Of a stretch of DNA of 34,619 nucleotides, positions 16,410-24,318 are shown piece by piece (the first letter of the stretch is position 1; each line of letters begins with the position of its first letter). The notes under the pieces were generated by a model. The model had not been told where the DNA came from, ran no database searches, and saw only the letters and a list, made by a program, of their open reading frames with translations. Both the position numbers and the translations under genes were made by a program. The stretch covers positions 1 through 34,619 of the forward strand of contig QHMQ01000097.1 in assembly GCA_003217835.1 (NCBI GenBank), given 5' to 3'. Origin of the DNA: Verrucomicrobiota bacterium (GTDB taxonomy: Bacteria; Verrucomicrobiota; Verrucomicrobiia; Chthoniobacterales; UBA10450).

Positions 16410-18188
16410 TTAGCTTCGTGGCTTGCCCAAAACTGACTTTGCTGCGGCGAGCAACGATTTGTCATCGTTATCCGTAAGCCCGCCGAGGAAGCCACGAATT
16501 CGACGGAACGATTGACGCAAAAAAAGATCGGCGGCGGAGTGATCGGCAGAGGCTGAGTCTCCATTCCGGCGCGCGAACTGAAGCTCAGCGTCCCAACGGC
16601 TGAGAACGCAAGTCGAGGCAAAAAGATCCATGGCCGCGTCAGCAATCCGCTCCTGGACAAGCTGCATGTCGAGGATCGGCTCGCGATAAGTGATCAACGC
16701 GCGATTCACGGCAAAGTTGAAGCGCCAAATCAAGCGGCCGAGTTGCCGCGCATTCGCACGAAGCTGCTCGCTTCGAACGGGCACATCAGGGATGCGAATG
16801 GCCGCGCCAAGCCTGTTCATCCCAGCAGCCCACGCTTTGCTGATTCGATCTCGCGACGGTTTCATCACGGTGTCGTAAATTTCCTTGAACTCCATTCCTG
16901 GACCGCGCATGCCGACAAGCGCGATAAACGAAGTGAGCACTTCGTTGCTGCCTTCGCCGATCTGATTGATGCGGGCATCGCGCAGCATTCGCTCTAGCGG
17001 AAGGTCGACAAAGTAGGCGGAGCCACCGTAAATCTGAAATGCATCATTGATTATTTCCCAAAGTCGCTCGGTCGTGAAGACCTTCAGCATGGCCGTTTCG
17101 ATCATGTAATCCTCAAGTCCGCGGTCGATTAACGATGCCGTTATTGTCGTCATCGCTTCCATCGCATAAGCGCCTGCCGCGATGCGCGCGATTTTCTTTT
17201 TGACGAGGTCACATTCACCGAGCGTTTTGTTGAACTGTTTGCGTGTGTTCGCGTGTTCGGTGGCCAGGCGCAAACAGGTTTTGGCAGCGCCAGTGCAACA
17301 CGCACCGAATGTCGTCCGCCCAAAATCGAGCACGGTCAGGGCCACTTTCAGTCCCTTGCCCATCGGCCCGAGAATATTTTCTTTTGGGACTTTGACGTCG
17401 CGCAGCGAAAAGCGGCCCGTTGCGGTGCCGCGGATTCCCATTTTCGGCATTCGGGCTTCCAATATCGTGAATCCCGGCATGTCCGGCGTAACCAGGAATG
17501 CCGTGATCGCCGTTTTATCTGACCCCGGCATCGGCGTGCGCGCCATCACTGTCAGAACCTGCGCAATTCCCGCGTTAGTGATGTAACGCTTTTCGCCGTT
17601 CAAAATAAAATGCGAGCCGTCCTGCGTCGGACGCGCCTGCATTTGCACGTTTGCCGCATCAGAGCCTGCTTCACGTTCGGTCAACGCAAACGCACCGAGC
17701 TGTTCGCCAGTCGATAATTTAGGAAGCCATCTCTGCTTTTGCTCGTGTGTTCCGAAAAGCAGCAGCGCGCGAATCCCGATGGAATGATGCGCGTTTACGA
17801 AAACCGATGTCGATGCGCAGCGATGGCCAATTTCTTCCAGAAGTTTGCAGTTAACCATCTGCGTAAAACCCCGTCCGCCATATTCCACTGGGGCGGTCGC
17901 ACCAAGCACCCCAACGCGTCCCAGCCCATCGATGACGTCGCGCGGGATATCTGCTTGTCGATCTATCTCGGCGGGGTCGAGATGTTCGTCGAGAAATTGG
18001 CGGAGCTCGACAAGAGTTCTATCCGACTCGGCTTGCTGCGTTGCCGGGATGCGCGGATAAGGCATCACCCAATTCGAGACGAAATGACCCTGGAAAAGAC
18101 CTTTCGCAAAGCCAAGCGCCTGGGGCCCCGCGAAGAGGAGCTCCTCCGCCTGCTGAATCTCTTTTTGCCGCGCTTCGACTTTGTTCAT
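16410..18188 (-). CDS. Acyl-CoA dehydrogenase, very-long-chain (VLCAD/ACAD9) type
   Basis: This 592-residue flavoprotein should introduce the alpha-beta double bond in acyl-CoA at the first step of beta-oxidation. The N-terminal helical domain (about 55-165), the beta domain with AFALTEREAGSD (167-177) and the C-terminal FAD domain are all present. The likely catalytic base is E412 in INQIGEGSNEVL. A long extra C-terminal helical region (about 440-592) is what marks the VLCAD/ACAD9-like group. Substrate length is inferred from this architecture only. An unusual feature is the leader: a terminator-like hairpin and a T run directly abut the ATG. The stop lies 2 nt before the ilvC start. Confidence 0.92.
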   Translation of the reverse strand: MNKVEARQKEIQQAEELLFAGPQALGFAKGLFQGHFVSNWVMPYPRIPATQQAESDRTLVELRQFLDEHLDPAEIDRQADIPRDVIDGLGRVGVLGATAPVEYGGRGFTQMVNCKLLEEIGHRCASTSVFVNAHHSIGIRALLLFGTHEQKQRWLPKLSTGEQLGAFALTEREAGSDAANVQMQARPTQDGSHFILNGEKRYITNAGIAQVLTVMARTPMPGSDKTAITAFLVTPDMPGFTILEARMPKMGIRGTATGRFSLRDVKVPKENILGPMGKGLKVALTVLDFGRTTFGACCTGAAKTCLRLATEHANTRKQFNKTLGECDLVKKKIARIAAGAYAMEAMTTITASLIDRGLEDYMIETAMLKVFTTERLWEIINDAFQIYGGSAYFVDLPLERMLRDARINQIGEGSNEVLTSFIALVGMRGPGMEFKEIYDTVMKPSRDRISKAWAAGMNRLGAAIRIPDVPVRSEQLRANARQLGRLIWRFNFAVNRALITYREPILDMQLVQERIADAAMDLFASTCVLSRWDAELQFARRNGDSASADHSAADLFLRQSFRRIRGFLGGLTDNDDKSLLAAAKSVLGKPRS

Positions 18189-18216
18189 AAAAAATTTTGC
18201 CGCCGAAGATGGCGGT
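18189..18216 (-). promoter_or_regulatory. Terminator-like hairpin abutting the acyl-CoA dehydrogenase start codon
   Basis: Read on the minus strand, CCGCC-ATCTTC-GGCGG forms a 5-bp GC stem, then CAAAATTTTTT leads straight into the ATG at 18188. There is no Shine-Dalgarno between hairpin and start. The arrangement resembles an attenuator or an intrinsic terminator placed in the leader. It could be the end signal for upstream transcripts, with dehydrogenase translation starting leaderless or further in. Confidence 0.35.
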
Positions 18217-18397
18217 CACGCATTGTAGCGAACACGTCCGCTCTGTCCACTCACGCGGATTACGCGGTCGTCAAACACTCGACTCTCAACATTGCCGCGA
18301 AAAAACACCGATCGTCTAACTGCACATTATGCGGATCGCTGCGTCGGTTGGAACTGGTAAATTGGAGCCGTTGAAGCTTCGGTCTTGGAACTTCTCC

Positions 18398-21300
18398 TTA
18401 GCTGCATCCCTGGCTTGTTCCGCATTCAGTGCAAACGCCGCAGGCGCCGGCGCGGATCACTTTGTCACTGCCGCAATGCGAACAGACGATGTCCATGAAC
18501 ATATTTCCAAGCGCCTCTTGCACTCGGTCGGCATGGCTGCTGCCGTTGCCCACTACCTGCGGCGAGCCATCGTTCGGTGAATGACTTATGATTACGTCGA
18601 TCAGCTCCTTTTCGCCTGTCCGCGCCAGATCGGAGACGGGTCGATTGAGCGCCTTTTTCTCCATCTCCGGAATTTCTTTCAACGGCAATTCCGTTTGTCC
18701 GCGTGTTGGTGAGGTGGCTTCCTTGTAACCTTTGATGAACTGGCAGGCGAGCCAGCGAAAAACATAGTCAGTGATGCTAGTTGCGTTTCGAATGTCGGGA
18801 TTCTTTGTGAAGCCGCTCGGTTCAAATCGTTGGTAAGCGAATTTTTTCACGAGGCTCTCGAGCGGCACGCCATACTGCAGGGCAATCGAGGTGAGAGTGC
18901 CGACGGTATCCATCAATCCGCCGATCGTGCTTCCCTCCTTTGACATTGTGATGAAGAGTTCACCCGGCTGACCATCCTCGTACAGGCCAACCGTGATGTA
19001 ACCTTCATGTCCGGCGATCTCGAACCGGTGCGTGAGCGACATTCGCGTGTCCGGCATGCGATGCCTGATTGGCTTGTCAAGTTTGCCCCGCAGCATGCCG
19101 AGTTCTTCCTCCAGCTCGAGAATGCGCTTCTCAAATTGATCGCGCCCGATCGTAGTGGCATCCAACGCAACATCGACGTCTTCTACCGCGCCCATGTGTT
19201 TTGTTTTGCGTGTATTAAGAGGCGCGGAACGCTTTGAGCTGTCGCGATAAATCGCGATCGATTTCAATCCGAGTCGCCACCCTTCCACGTAGGTGTTCAT
19301 GATGTCGTCGACCGTGGCCGTTTCGGGCATGTTCACCGTTTTCGAAATCGCACCGCTAAGGAACGGCTGCGCCGCAGCCATCATCCGCAGGTGTGCCATG
19401 TAATTGAGGCTGCGTTCGCCTTTAAATGGCTTGAACGCACAATCGAACTCGATTGTATCGAACGCGTCGATGTGTGCGATGATCCGTTCGATTTCTTCGG
19501 AATTGTAACCCAGTTTCTCCAGGGCGGGTTTCACCGTCTGATTGACAATTTTGAGCATTCCGCCGCCTGCGAGCAGCTTGTATTTTACGAGCGCGATGTC
19601 CGGCTCAATCCCGGTCGTATCGCAATCCATCAGGAAACTGATTGTGCCCGTCGGGGCAAGAACGGTGACCTGCGCGTTACGATAGCCGTAGCGCTTCCCG
19701 AGCTCCGCTGCACTTTCCCAAACTTTCGCCGCTTCCTCTTTCAAATGCGCGAACTCTTCCGCGTCCGAAATTTCCCTCACCGCGCAACGGTGCAAATCAA
19801 TGACTTCCGACATTGACGCGACGTTGTCTTTGGCCACTGGCTTGGGCACCCCGCTGGCGCGCGCATCATGATAACCGGGGAACGGCCCAATCGACTGCGC
19901 CAACCGTGCGCTTTGCTCGTATGCTTCGCCGGTCATGATTGCGGTGATCGCGCCGCAGAGCGCCCGGCCCTCCACGCTGTCATAACCGAAACCGTAGCTC
20001 ATAACAAGCGAGCCAAGATTCGCGTAGCCAAGCCCAAGCGTACGGAAAATATGCGAATTTTCCGCGATTTCTTTTATCGGGTAACTTGCGTTGTCCACGA
20101 TGATTTCCTGCGCGGTAATAAAAATGCGCACGGCCGCCTTGAATCGCTCGACATCAAAGTCGCCGTCCGCTGCCTTGAACTTCATCAAGTTGAGCGACGC
20201 AAGATTGCAGGCAGTGTTATCGAGAAAGAGATATTCCGAGCAGGGGTTGGTGGAATTTTGCCGATCCGTGCCTTTGCACGTGTGCCACTTGTGGATCGTG
20301 GAATCGAATTGCATTCCGGGATCGCCGCAGACATGCGTTCCTTCGGCGATCTTGCGCAACAGCGTGCGAGCATCTTTGCGCTCGCACGGTTTGCCGTCGC
20401 GCACCCGTCGCGTCCACCACTCACGACCTTCGAGCGCTGCTTCCATGAACTCGTCGCTTACGCGCACGCTTAGGTTTTCGTTTTGATACATGACCGAGCC
20501 GTACGCGTCGCCGTTATAACTGCCGTCGTAACCTTGCTCGACCAGCGCCCAGGCTTTTTTTTCCTCTTTCTGCTTCGCGTCGATGAACTCCTCGATGTCG
20601 GGATGCCAATCTTTCAGGGTATTCATCTTCGCGGCGCGCCGCGTTTTGCCGCCGCTCTTCACCACGTTCGCGACCTGATCGTAAACTTTAAGAAACGAAA
20701 GCGGCCCGCTCGGCTTGCCGCCGCCGCTCAACTTTTCTCTTGTCGATCTTAGCGAAGAAAGATCAGTGCCCGTGCCGCTGCCATACTTGAAGAGCATCGC
20801 CTCGCTCATCGCCAGCCGCATGATGTCTTCCATCGTGTCGTCCACCCTTTGAATGAAACAGGCACTTCCTTGCGGGTATTCGTACTGTGACGTGGCCCGC
20901 TCAGCTTTGCCGATCTCGCGATTATAAAAATAATTGCCGGCTCCCCCACCTCTGCCCACGCCGTATTGGTGGTACAAGCCAACGTTGAACCAGACCGGCG
21001 AATTAAACGCTCCGTGCTGATTCAGACAAAGCCAGGTCAGGTCGTCGTGAAAAGTTTCCGCGGCCTCTGTATCCGCGAAGTAACCATCTGCAATTCCCCA
21101 GTCGGTAATCGTGCGCGTGACACGATGAATCAATTGCCGCACCGAAGTTTCTCTTCCGCCTTTATGCGGATCGGTGCCGTTCCCGATGTCGCCGTAGAAA
21201 TATTTTGAGACCGCTATCTTGGTTGCCAGCGCGCTCCAGCTTTTCGGGACCTCGATATTCTCCTGCTTGAAGATAACCTTGCCACTGTCATCATTGATCT

Positions 21301-21478
21301 CCGCTGTGCGCCGTTCCCATTCGATTTGATCGAAGGGCGAAACGGTAGCATCACTGAACATGCGCTTAAAACGCAGACCGGTATTTTTCTTCTTTTCAGC
21401 CCTGTTTTTTTGGCGCCCGGCCAGCTTAGACGGTTCATTAAGTGAAGCAGGCGGAATTCCGGGTCTTAGTTGAATCAT
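18398..21478 (-). CDS. nrdJ: Adenosylcobalamin-dependent ribonucleotide reductase (class II)
   Basis: NrdJ makes deoxyribonucleotides from ribonucleotides with coenzyme B12 in place of a metal-radical subunit, independent of oxygen. The 1026-residue protein has the FNSPVWFNVG motif (158-167). The redox cysteines C207 (GSACF) and C424 (NTACNLAS) flank the radical site N411-P-C413-S-E415; the 11-residue spacing of C413 and C424 matches the class II pattern. GTG-rich nucleotide-binding stretches such as KYGSGTGTDLSSLRS and APTGTISFLMDCDTTG are present. The C-terminal tail ends in a cysteine-rich ribbon (CSHCG...CGVCTECG) expected to shuttle reducing power. No B12 riboswitch is seen upstream, but a possible NrdR half-site is. 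Stand-alone gene with no RNR partner subunit nearby. Confidence 0.97.
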   Translation of the reverse strand: MIQLRPGIPPASLNEPSKLAGRQKNRAEKKKNTGLRFKRMFSDATVSPFDQIEWERRTAEINDDSGKVIFKQENIEVPKSWSALATKIAVSKYFYGDIGNGTDPHKGGRETSVRQLIHRVTRTITDWGIADGYFADTEAAETFHDDLTWLCLNQHGAFNSPVWFNVGLYHQYGVGRGGGAGNYFYNREIGKAERATSQYEYPQGSACFIQRVDDTMEDIMRLAMSEAMLFKYGSGTGTDLSSLRSTREKLSGGGKPSGPLSFLKVYDQVANVVKSGGKTRRAAKMNTLKDWHPDIEEFIDAKQKEEKKAWALVEQGYDGSYNGDAYGSVMYQNENLSVRVSDEFMEAALEGREWWTRRVRDGKPCERKDARTLLRKIAEGTHVCGDPGMQFDSTIHKWHTCKGTDRQNSTNPCSEYLFLDNTACNLASLNLMKFKAADGDFDVERFKAAVRIFITAQEIIVDNASYPIKEIAENSHIFRTLGLGYANLGSLVMSYGFGYDSVEGRALCGAITAIMTGEAYEQSARLAQSIGPFPGYHDARASGVPKPVAKDNVASMSEVIDLHRCAVREISDAEEFAHLKEEAAKVWESAAELGKRYGYRNAQVTVLAPTGTISFLMDCDTTGIEPDIALVKYKLLAGGGMLKIVNQTVKPALEKLGYNSEEIERIIAHIDAFDTIEFDCAFKPFKGERSLNYMAHLRMMAAAQPFLSGAISKTVNMPETATVDDIMNTYVEGWRLGLKSIAIYRDSSKRSAPLNTRKTKHMGAVEDVDVALDATTIGRDQFEKRILELEEELGMLRGKLDKPIRHRMPDTRMSLTHRFEIAGHEGYITVGLYEDGQPGELFITMSKEGSTIGGLMDTVGTLTSIALQYGVPLESLVKKFAYQRFEPSGFTKNPDIRNATSITDYVFRWLACQFIKGYKEATSPTRGQTELPLKEIPEMEKKALNRPVSDLARTGEKELIDVIISHSPNDGSPQVVGNGSSHADRVQEALGNMFMDIVCSHCGSDKVIRAGACGVCTECGTSQGCS

Positions 21479-21591
21479 GGCGGTGAAGCGGGTTGAGGTT
21501 GTGAATTAGGTGCGAATAATCGTGAACAGCGGTGCTAATAACCTGTGAAATCGAGTCAACAACAAGTAATAGCGGGCGTTGCCCAGCGGAC

Positions 21592-21607
21592 ACACAATAT
21601 GCAGTAC
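21592..21607 (-). promoter_or_regulatory. Possible NrdR box upstream of nrdJ
   Basis: A 16-bp stretch begins ACACAATAT, close to one half of the 16-bp NrdR repressor box that usually precedes ribonucleotide reductase genes, and has GT at the matching place in the other half. It lies 114 bp upstream of the nrdJ start. NrdR sites normally come in pairs; I could not find a second good copy at the expected spacing. Confidence 0.3.
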
Positions 21608-21732
21608 CAAAAGCACCCGAGGCAAGCCTAAAATTGTAACATTTTTGTATCCCCGTTTTGCGGAGACCGGAGTTTACAATAACACCCGTGCAATTGATAA
21701 TCAGCGCTGGGAACCGGCGATTTGCGAAAAAG

Positions 21733-21822
21733 GGAAGGGTGGCTGAGTCCGGTTTAAGGCACTCGACTCGAAATCGAGCGTGGGGTAACCCACCGTGGGT
21801 TCGAATCCCACCCCTTCCGCCA
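21733..21822 (+). tRNA. tRNA-Ser (anticodon CGA)
   Basis: A 90-nt cloverleaf with CCA encoded. The acceptor stem GGAAGGG (21733-21739) pairs with CCCTTCC (21812-21818), with discriminator G then CCA. The anticodon stem CTCGA/TCGAG encloses the loop CTCGAAA with anticodon CGA at 21769-21771, reading UCG. The long variable arm (GTGGGGTAACCCACC region) is typical of serine tRNAs. The T arm is GTGGG-TTCGAAT-CCCAC. Confidence 0.96.
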
Positions 21823-22001
21823 TCTTGATTCTTGGGAACGTTGAGATTCTCATCGACGCAAAATTGGAGACACTATTTTTTATGGAAAACAAACTCGATC
21901 GCCTCGAGCGGGAAACACGCGCCGCGGCGTCGAGAAGCGAAATCACAAAGGAGGATTCCTCCCGCGCCTCGAAGAATCTATAAAAAAACGGGAAAGGCCG
22001 C

Positions 22002-22655
22002 ATGGAAAGAGCTTTTCCAAATCGAACAGCAGCCGGGCGTTTGCTCGCAGAAAAGCTCATTAAGTATGCCGGTCGCGATGACGTGATTGTTCTTGGTCTC
22101 CCGCGAGGCGGTGTGCCGGTTGCCTACGAGGTGGCGAAGCGATTGAACGTGCCTCTCGATGTTTTCATCGTGCGCAAATTGGGTGTCCCCGGCTTTGAAG
22201 AACTCGCCGCCGGTGCGATCGCCTCCGGCGGCGTGCGCGTTTTGAACGAAGACGTCATGCGCGCCTTGCCTAACGCGGATGAAGCCATTGAATCGGTAAC
22301 GGCGAGAGAAACCGCCGAGCTGGAACGGCGCGAGCAAAGTTATCGCGAGGGGCACCCCGCACCGGAGCTGCGCGATCGTGTTGTCATTCTGGTGGATGAC
22401 GGTCTGGCGACCGGGGCAACCATGCGCGCTGCGATCAAGGGGTTGCGGCAGCGCGGTGTCGCGAAAATCGTCGTAGGAGTGCCGGTTGGTCCGCCGGATA
22501 CTTGTCGCGAATTCGAGGAAGAAGCCGACGAAACGATTTGCGCGACCGCGCCCGAATTTTTTCAGGCAGTCGCTCAGTATTACGAAGATTTTCCCCAAAC
22601 GAGCGACGAAGAAGTGCGCGACCTGCTCGCACGCGCTGCGCAGAGGAATGAATGA
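22002..22655 (+). CDS. Phosphoribosyltransferase-domain protein
   Basis: This 217-residue cytoplasmic protein has a type I PRTase fold. An N-terminal beta strand with VIVLGLPRGGVPVAYEVA carries the pyrophosphate loop (RGG, around residues 32-38). The PRPP-binding motif VILVDDGLATGATM lies around 126-139. Its substrate is not evident; this subgroup is often annotated as a predicted PRTase of unknown specificity. A GGAAAGG lies 5-11 nt before the ATG. The stop overlaps the ATG of the next gene, a hydrolase. Fused PRTase-hydrolase proteins occur in other bacteria (as I recall, in mycobacteria), which suggests the two act together. Confidence 0.88.
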   Translation: MERAFPNRTAAGRLLAEKLIKYAGRDDVIVLGLPRGGVPVAYEVAKRLNVPLDVFIVRKLGVPGFEELAAGAIASGGVRVLNEDVMRALPNADEAIESVTARETAELERREQSYREGHPAPELRDRVVILVDDGLATGATMRAAIKGLRQRGVAKIVVGVPVGPPDTCREFEEEADETICATAPEFFQAVAQYYEDFPQTSDEEVRDLLARAAQRNE

Positions 22656-23314
22656 TGCACCTGGAAGAAGTGCAAATTCAGGCTGGACCTGCGGCTCTCT
22701 CTGGGAATTTGAGCATTCCCGAGAAGGCCACCGCGCTGGTTCTTTTCGTTCACGGCAGCGGCAGCAGCCGGCACAGTCCGCGGAATCAATTCGTCGCGCG
22801 CACTTTGAACAATGCCGGACTAGGGACACTCCTGTTCGATCTGCTTACGCCGGAAGAGGAAGCGATCGACGCACGCACTGCCGAACTTCGATTCAACATT
22901 AAACTGCTTGCGGAGCGGCTTGTTCACGCGACCAACTGGGCAAAGCAGCAGCAGGAAACTCGCAGTTTGCGGATTGGTTATTTTGGATCGAGCACGGGGG
23001 GCGGCGCGGCGCTGGTTGCAGCTGCGGAGGGGTCGCAAGATGTCGGAGCGGTGGTTTCGCGCGGAGGCCGCCCCGATTTGGCAGGCGAAGCGTTGCCGAA
23101 AGTGCAAGTGCCTACCTTGCTCATCGTCGGTGGAGACGACGATATCGTGATCGAACTAAACGAGCAGGCGCGCGATCGGATGCACTGCGAAGTGAAGCTC
23201 GAGATCGTTCCCGGCGCGACGCATCTCTTTGAAGAACCGGGCGCCCTCGAGCGAGTCGCGCACCTGGCGAGCAATTGGTTCGTCGATCACATTGGCGCGA
23301 AATCCGAACTGTAG
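22652..23314 (+). CDS. Alpha/beta hydrolase of the dienelactone hydrolase type
   Basis: A 220-residue single-domain hydrolase. The oxyanion-side motif LFVHGSGSSRHSPRN comes first (around 30-45). The nucleophile elbow is GYFGSSTGG (serine near residue 114), the acid is likely in VGGDDDIV (near 165), and the histidine is in PGATHLFEE (near 190). No signal peptide, so cytoplasmic. The start overlaps the PRTase stop (ATGA). The substrate is unknown; dienelactone hydrolase similarity is structural and does not imply aromatic degradation. Confidence 0.88.
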   Translation: MMHLEEVQIQAGPAALSGNLSIPEKATALVLFVHGSGSSRHSPRNQFVARTLNNAGLGTLLFDLLTPEEEAIDARTAELRFNIKLLAERLVHATNWAKQQQETRSLRIGYFGSSTGGGAALVAAAEGSQDVGAVVSRGGRPDLAGEALPKVQVPTLLIVGGDDDIVIELNEQARDRMHCEVKLEIVPGATHLFEEPGALERVAHLASNWFVDHIGAKSEL

Positions 23315-23333
23315 CGGTGGTCTACGACCGCCG
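23315..23333. repeat. Small hairpin between convergent genes, possible dispersed repeat
   Basis: CGGTGGTC and GACCGCCG pair over 8 bp (one G-T) around a 3-nt TAC loop, immediately after the hydrolase stop. Just downstream GACAAA-A-TTTGTC (23338-23350) is a second short inverted repeat overlapping the next gene's stop. The site may act as a bidirectional terminator. Hairpins of this sort often occur in many copies in genomes of this kind, but only a genome scan can show that. Confidence 0.4.
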
Positions 23334-23348
23334 AACCGACAAAATTTG

Positions 23349-24194
23349 TCAGCGCGACTCTTTGTAAGTCACAACGCGTCCCCACAAGCTCTTGGTCCCC
23401 CAAATGCCGGCACGTAGGCATTCCAGCTGAACAATCTGACTGTGATCGACGAAGAGATTCACCTCCGCGCCATAGTTTTTAATATACCACGCGAACACAT
23501 CCGGATCGGCGGCTTCGAACATGAGTTTCTCCGTCCCGATCTCGTCTATCAATCGCGCGGGCACATCCGTCCGCCATGGATCGACATTCTCGGTGATGCC
23601 TTCACTCTCGATCATGATGATCTCAGCGCCCGCATCGAGAAATCGTTTTGCCTGTGTGATCGCCCAGCTCGGATCGCGCGTTCCTTCGGCCTCAAGTTCT
23701 GCGGCAGCGGTCGCGCCACCCGCCCCGAATTGAATCCCAACTTCGGGCTTCGCCTTCATTCCGGACTTGCGCACAAGTTCAATGAGTCGCAGCCAGTCGT
23801 CGGTCGGAATTGAGACAAAACCGGCCGAGATTTCGACAATATCAAAGTCGAGCTTCTTGCATTCGGTGACGTATTGCCGCACCGCGCCTCCGTCTTGCGC
23901 AAGCACGCGCTCGACGAAACCGCCGGTGGAAACGAGCACGTCATGCTTGTGGCAAAGATCGACAATATCCCGAACAGTTTGAGGAGACATCAGAGTGAAC
24001 GAACCGCCAGCGAATTTCAGCGAATCGACATAAGTGCCCATCATTTCAAACAAGTCTTCCAAGTAACGTCGACCGACGACTGAGTAATACGGACCGCGGA
24101 TTTCCGTTAGTCCGCGCTTGCGCGGCTTGGTTTCGCGCTCGTTGACGCGGAGAAATGGAAAACTGCGGTCGCCTTTGGTGTTGTTTGCTTTCAT
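23349..24194 (-). CDS. Phosphosulfolactate synthase family protein (ComA/HSA32-like)
   Basis: A 281-residue TIM-barrel protein of the ComA family. ComA adds sulfite to phosphoenolpyruvate, the first step of coenzyme M synthesis in methanogens. Plant relatives (HSA32) have a role in long-term acquired heat tolerance. Visible family features are DSLKFAGGSFTLMSP, the strand-loop ISAGFVSIP, the basic KAKPEVGIQFG and the metal/phosphate-side MIESEGITENV, followed by EAADPDVFAWYIKNYGAEVNLF. The GMKAKPEV segment resembles HSA32 more than archaeal ComA. No other coenzyme M genes are nearby, so sulfolactate production is unproven. Divergent from pncB. Confidence 0.85.
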   Translation of the reverse strand: MKANNTKGDRSFPFLRVNERETKPRKRGLTEIRGPYYSVVGRRYLEDLFEMMGTYVDSLKFAGGSFTLMSPQTVRDIVDLCHKHDVLVSTGGFVERVLAQDGGAVRQYVTECKKLDFDIVEISAGFVSIPTDDWLRLIELVRKSGMKAKPEVGIQFGAGGATAAAELEAEGTRDPSWAITQAKRFLDAGAEIIMIESEGITENVDPWRTDVPARLIDEIGTEKLMFEAADPDVFAWYIKNYGAEVNLFVDHSQIVQLECLRAGIWGTKSLWGRVVTYKESR

Positions 24195-24244
24195 CTACTC
24201 TCAACTAACGAACGTAGCCCGATGCTCAACCGGCCGCCTGGGTG

Positions 24245-24271
24245 GGTAGCGCACGCGTCTCGTGCGCTACC
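24245..24271. repeat. Perfect 11-bp hairpin in the pncB upstream region
   Basis: GGTAGCGCACG (24245-24255) and CGTGCGCTACC (24261-24271) are exact inverse complements around a 5-nt loop CGTCT. It lies between the divergent ComA-like gene and pncB. There is no T run on either side, so a terminator is unlikely. It has the look of a REP-like dispersed element; the other hairpin at 23315 is different in sequence. Confidence 0.6.
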
Positions 24272-24318
24272 GCGACACTCGCGTAAACAGCCCGCGTGCC
24301 TAAATTGCCCAGCTAGAA

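Noticed and set aside
21950..21962. GGAGGA-T-TCCTCC inverted repeat upstream of the phosphoribosyltransferase
   Set aside because: Looks like a strong ribosome site, but no start codon lies at a usable distance; the stem with a 1-nt loop cannot fold well.
21882..21983. A 33-codon frame after the tRNA starting MENKLDRLERE
   Set aside because: No good ribosome site, short, and no support from context; kept only as a note.
21701..22060. A 119-residue minus-strand frame containing GVGFEPTVGYPTLDFESS
   Set aside because: It is the antisense of the tRNA-Ser gene; this peptide is a well-known false annotation over serine tRNAs.
21978..22829. A 283-residue minus-strand frame
   Set aside because: Antisense to the phosphoribosyltransferase and hydrolase, which carry clear motifs on the plus strand.
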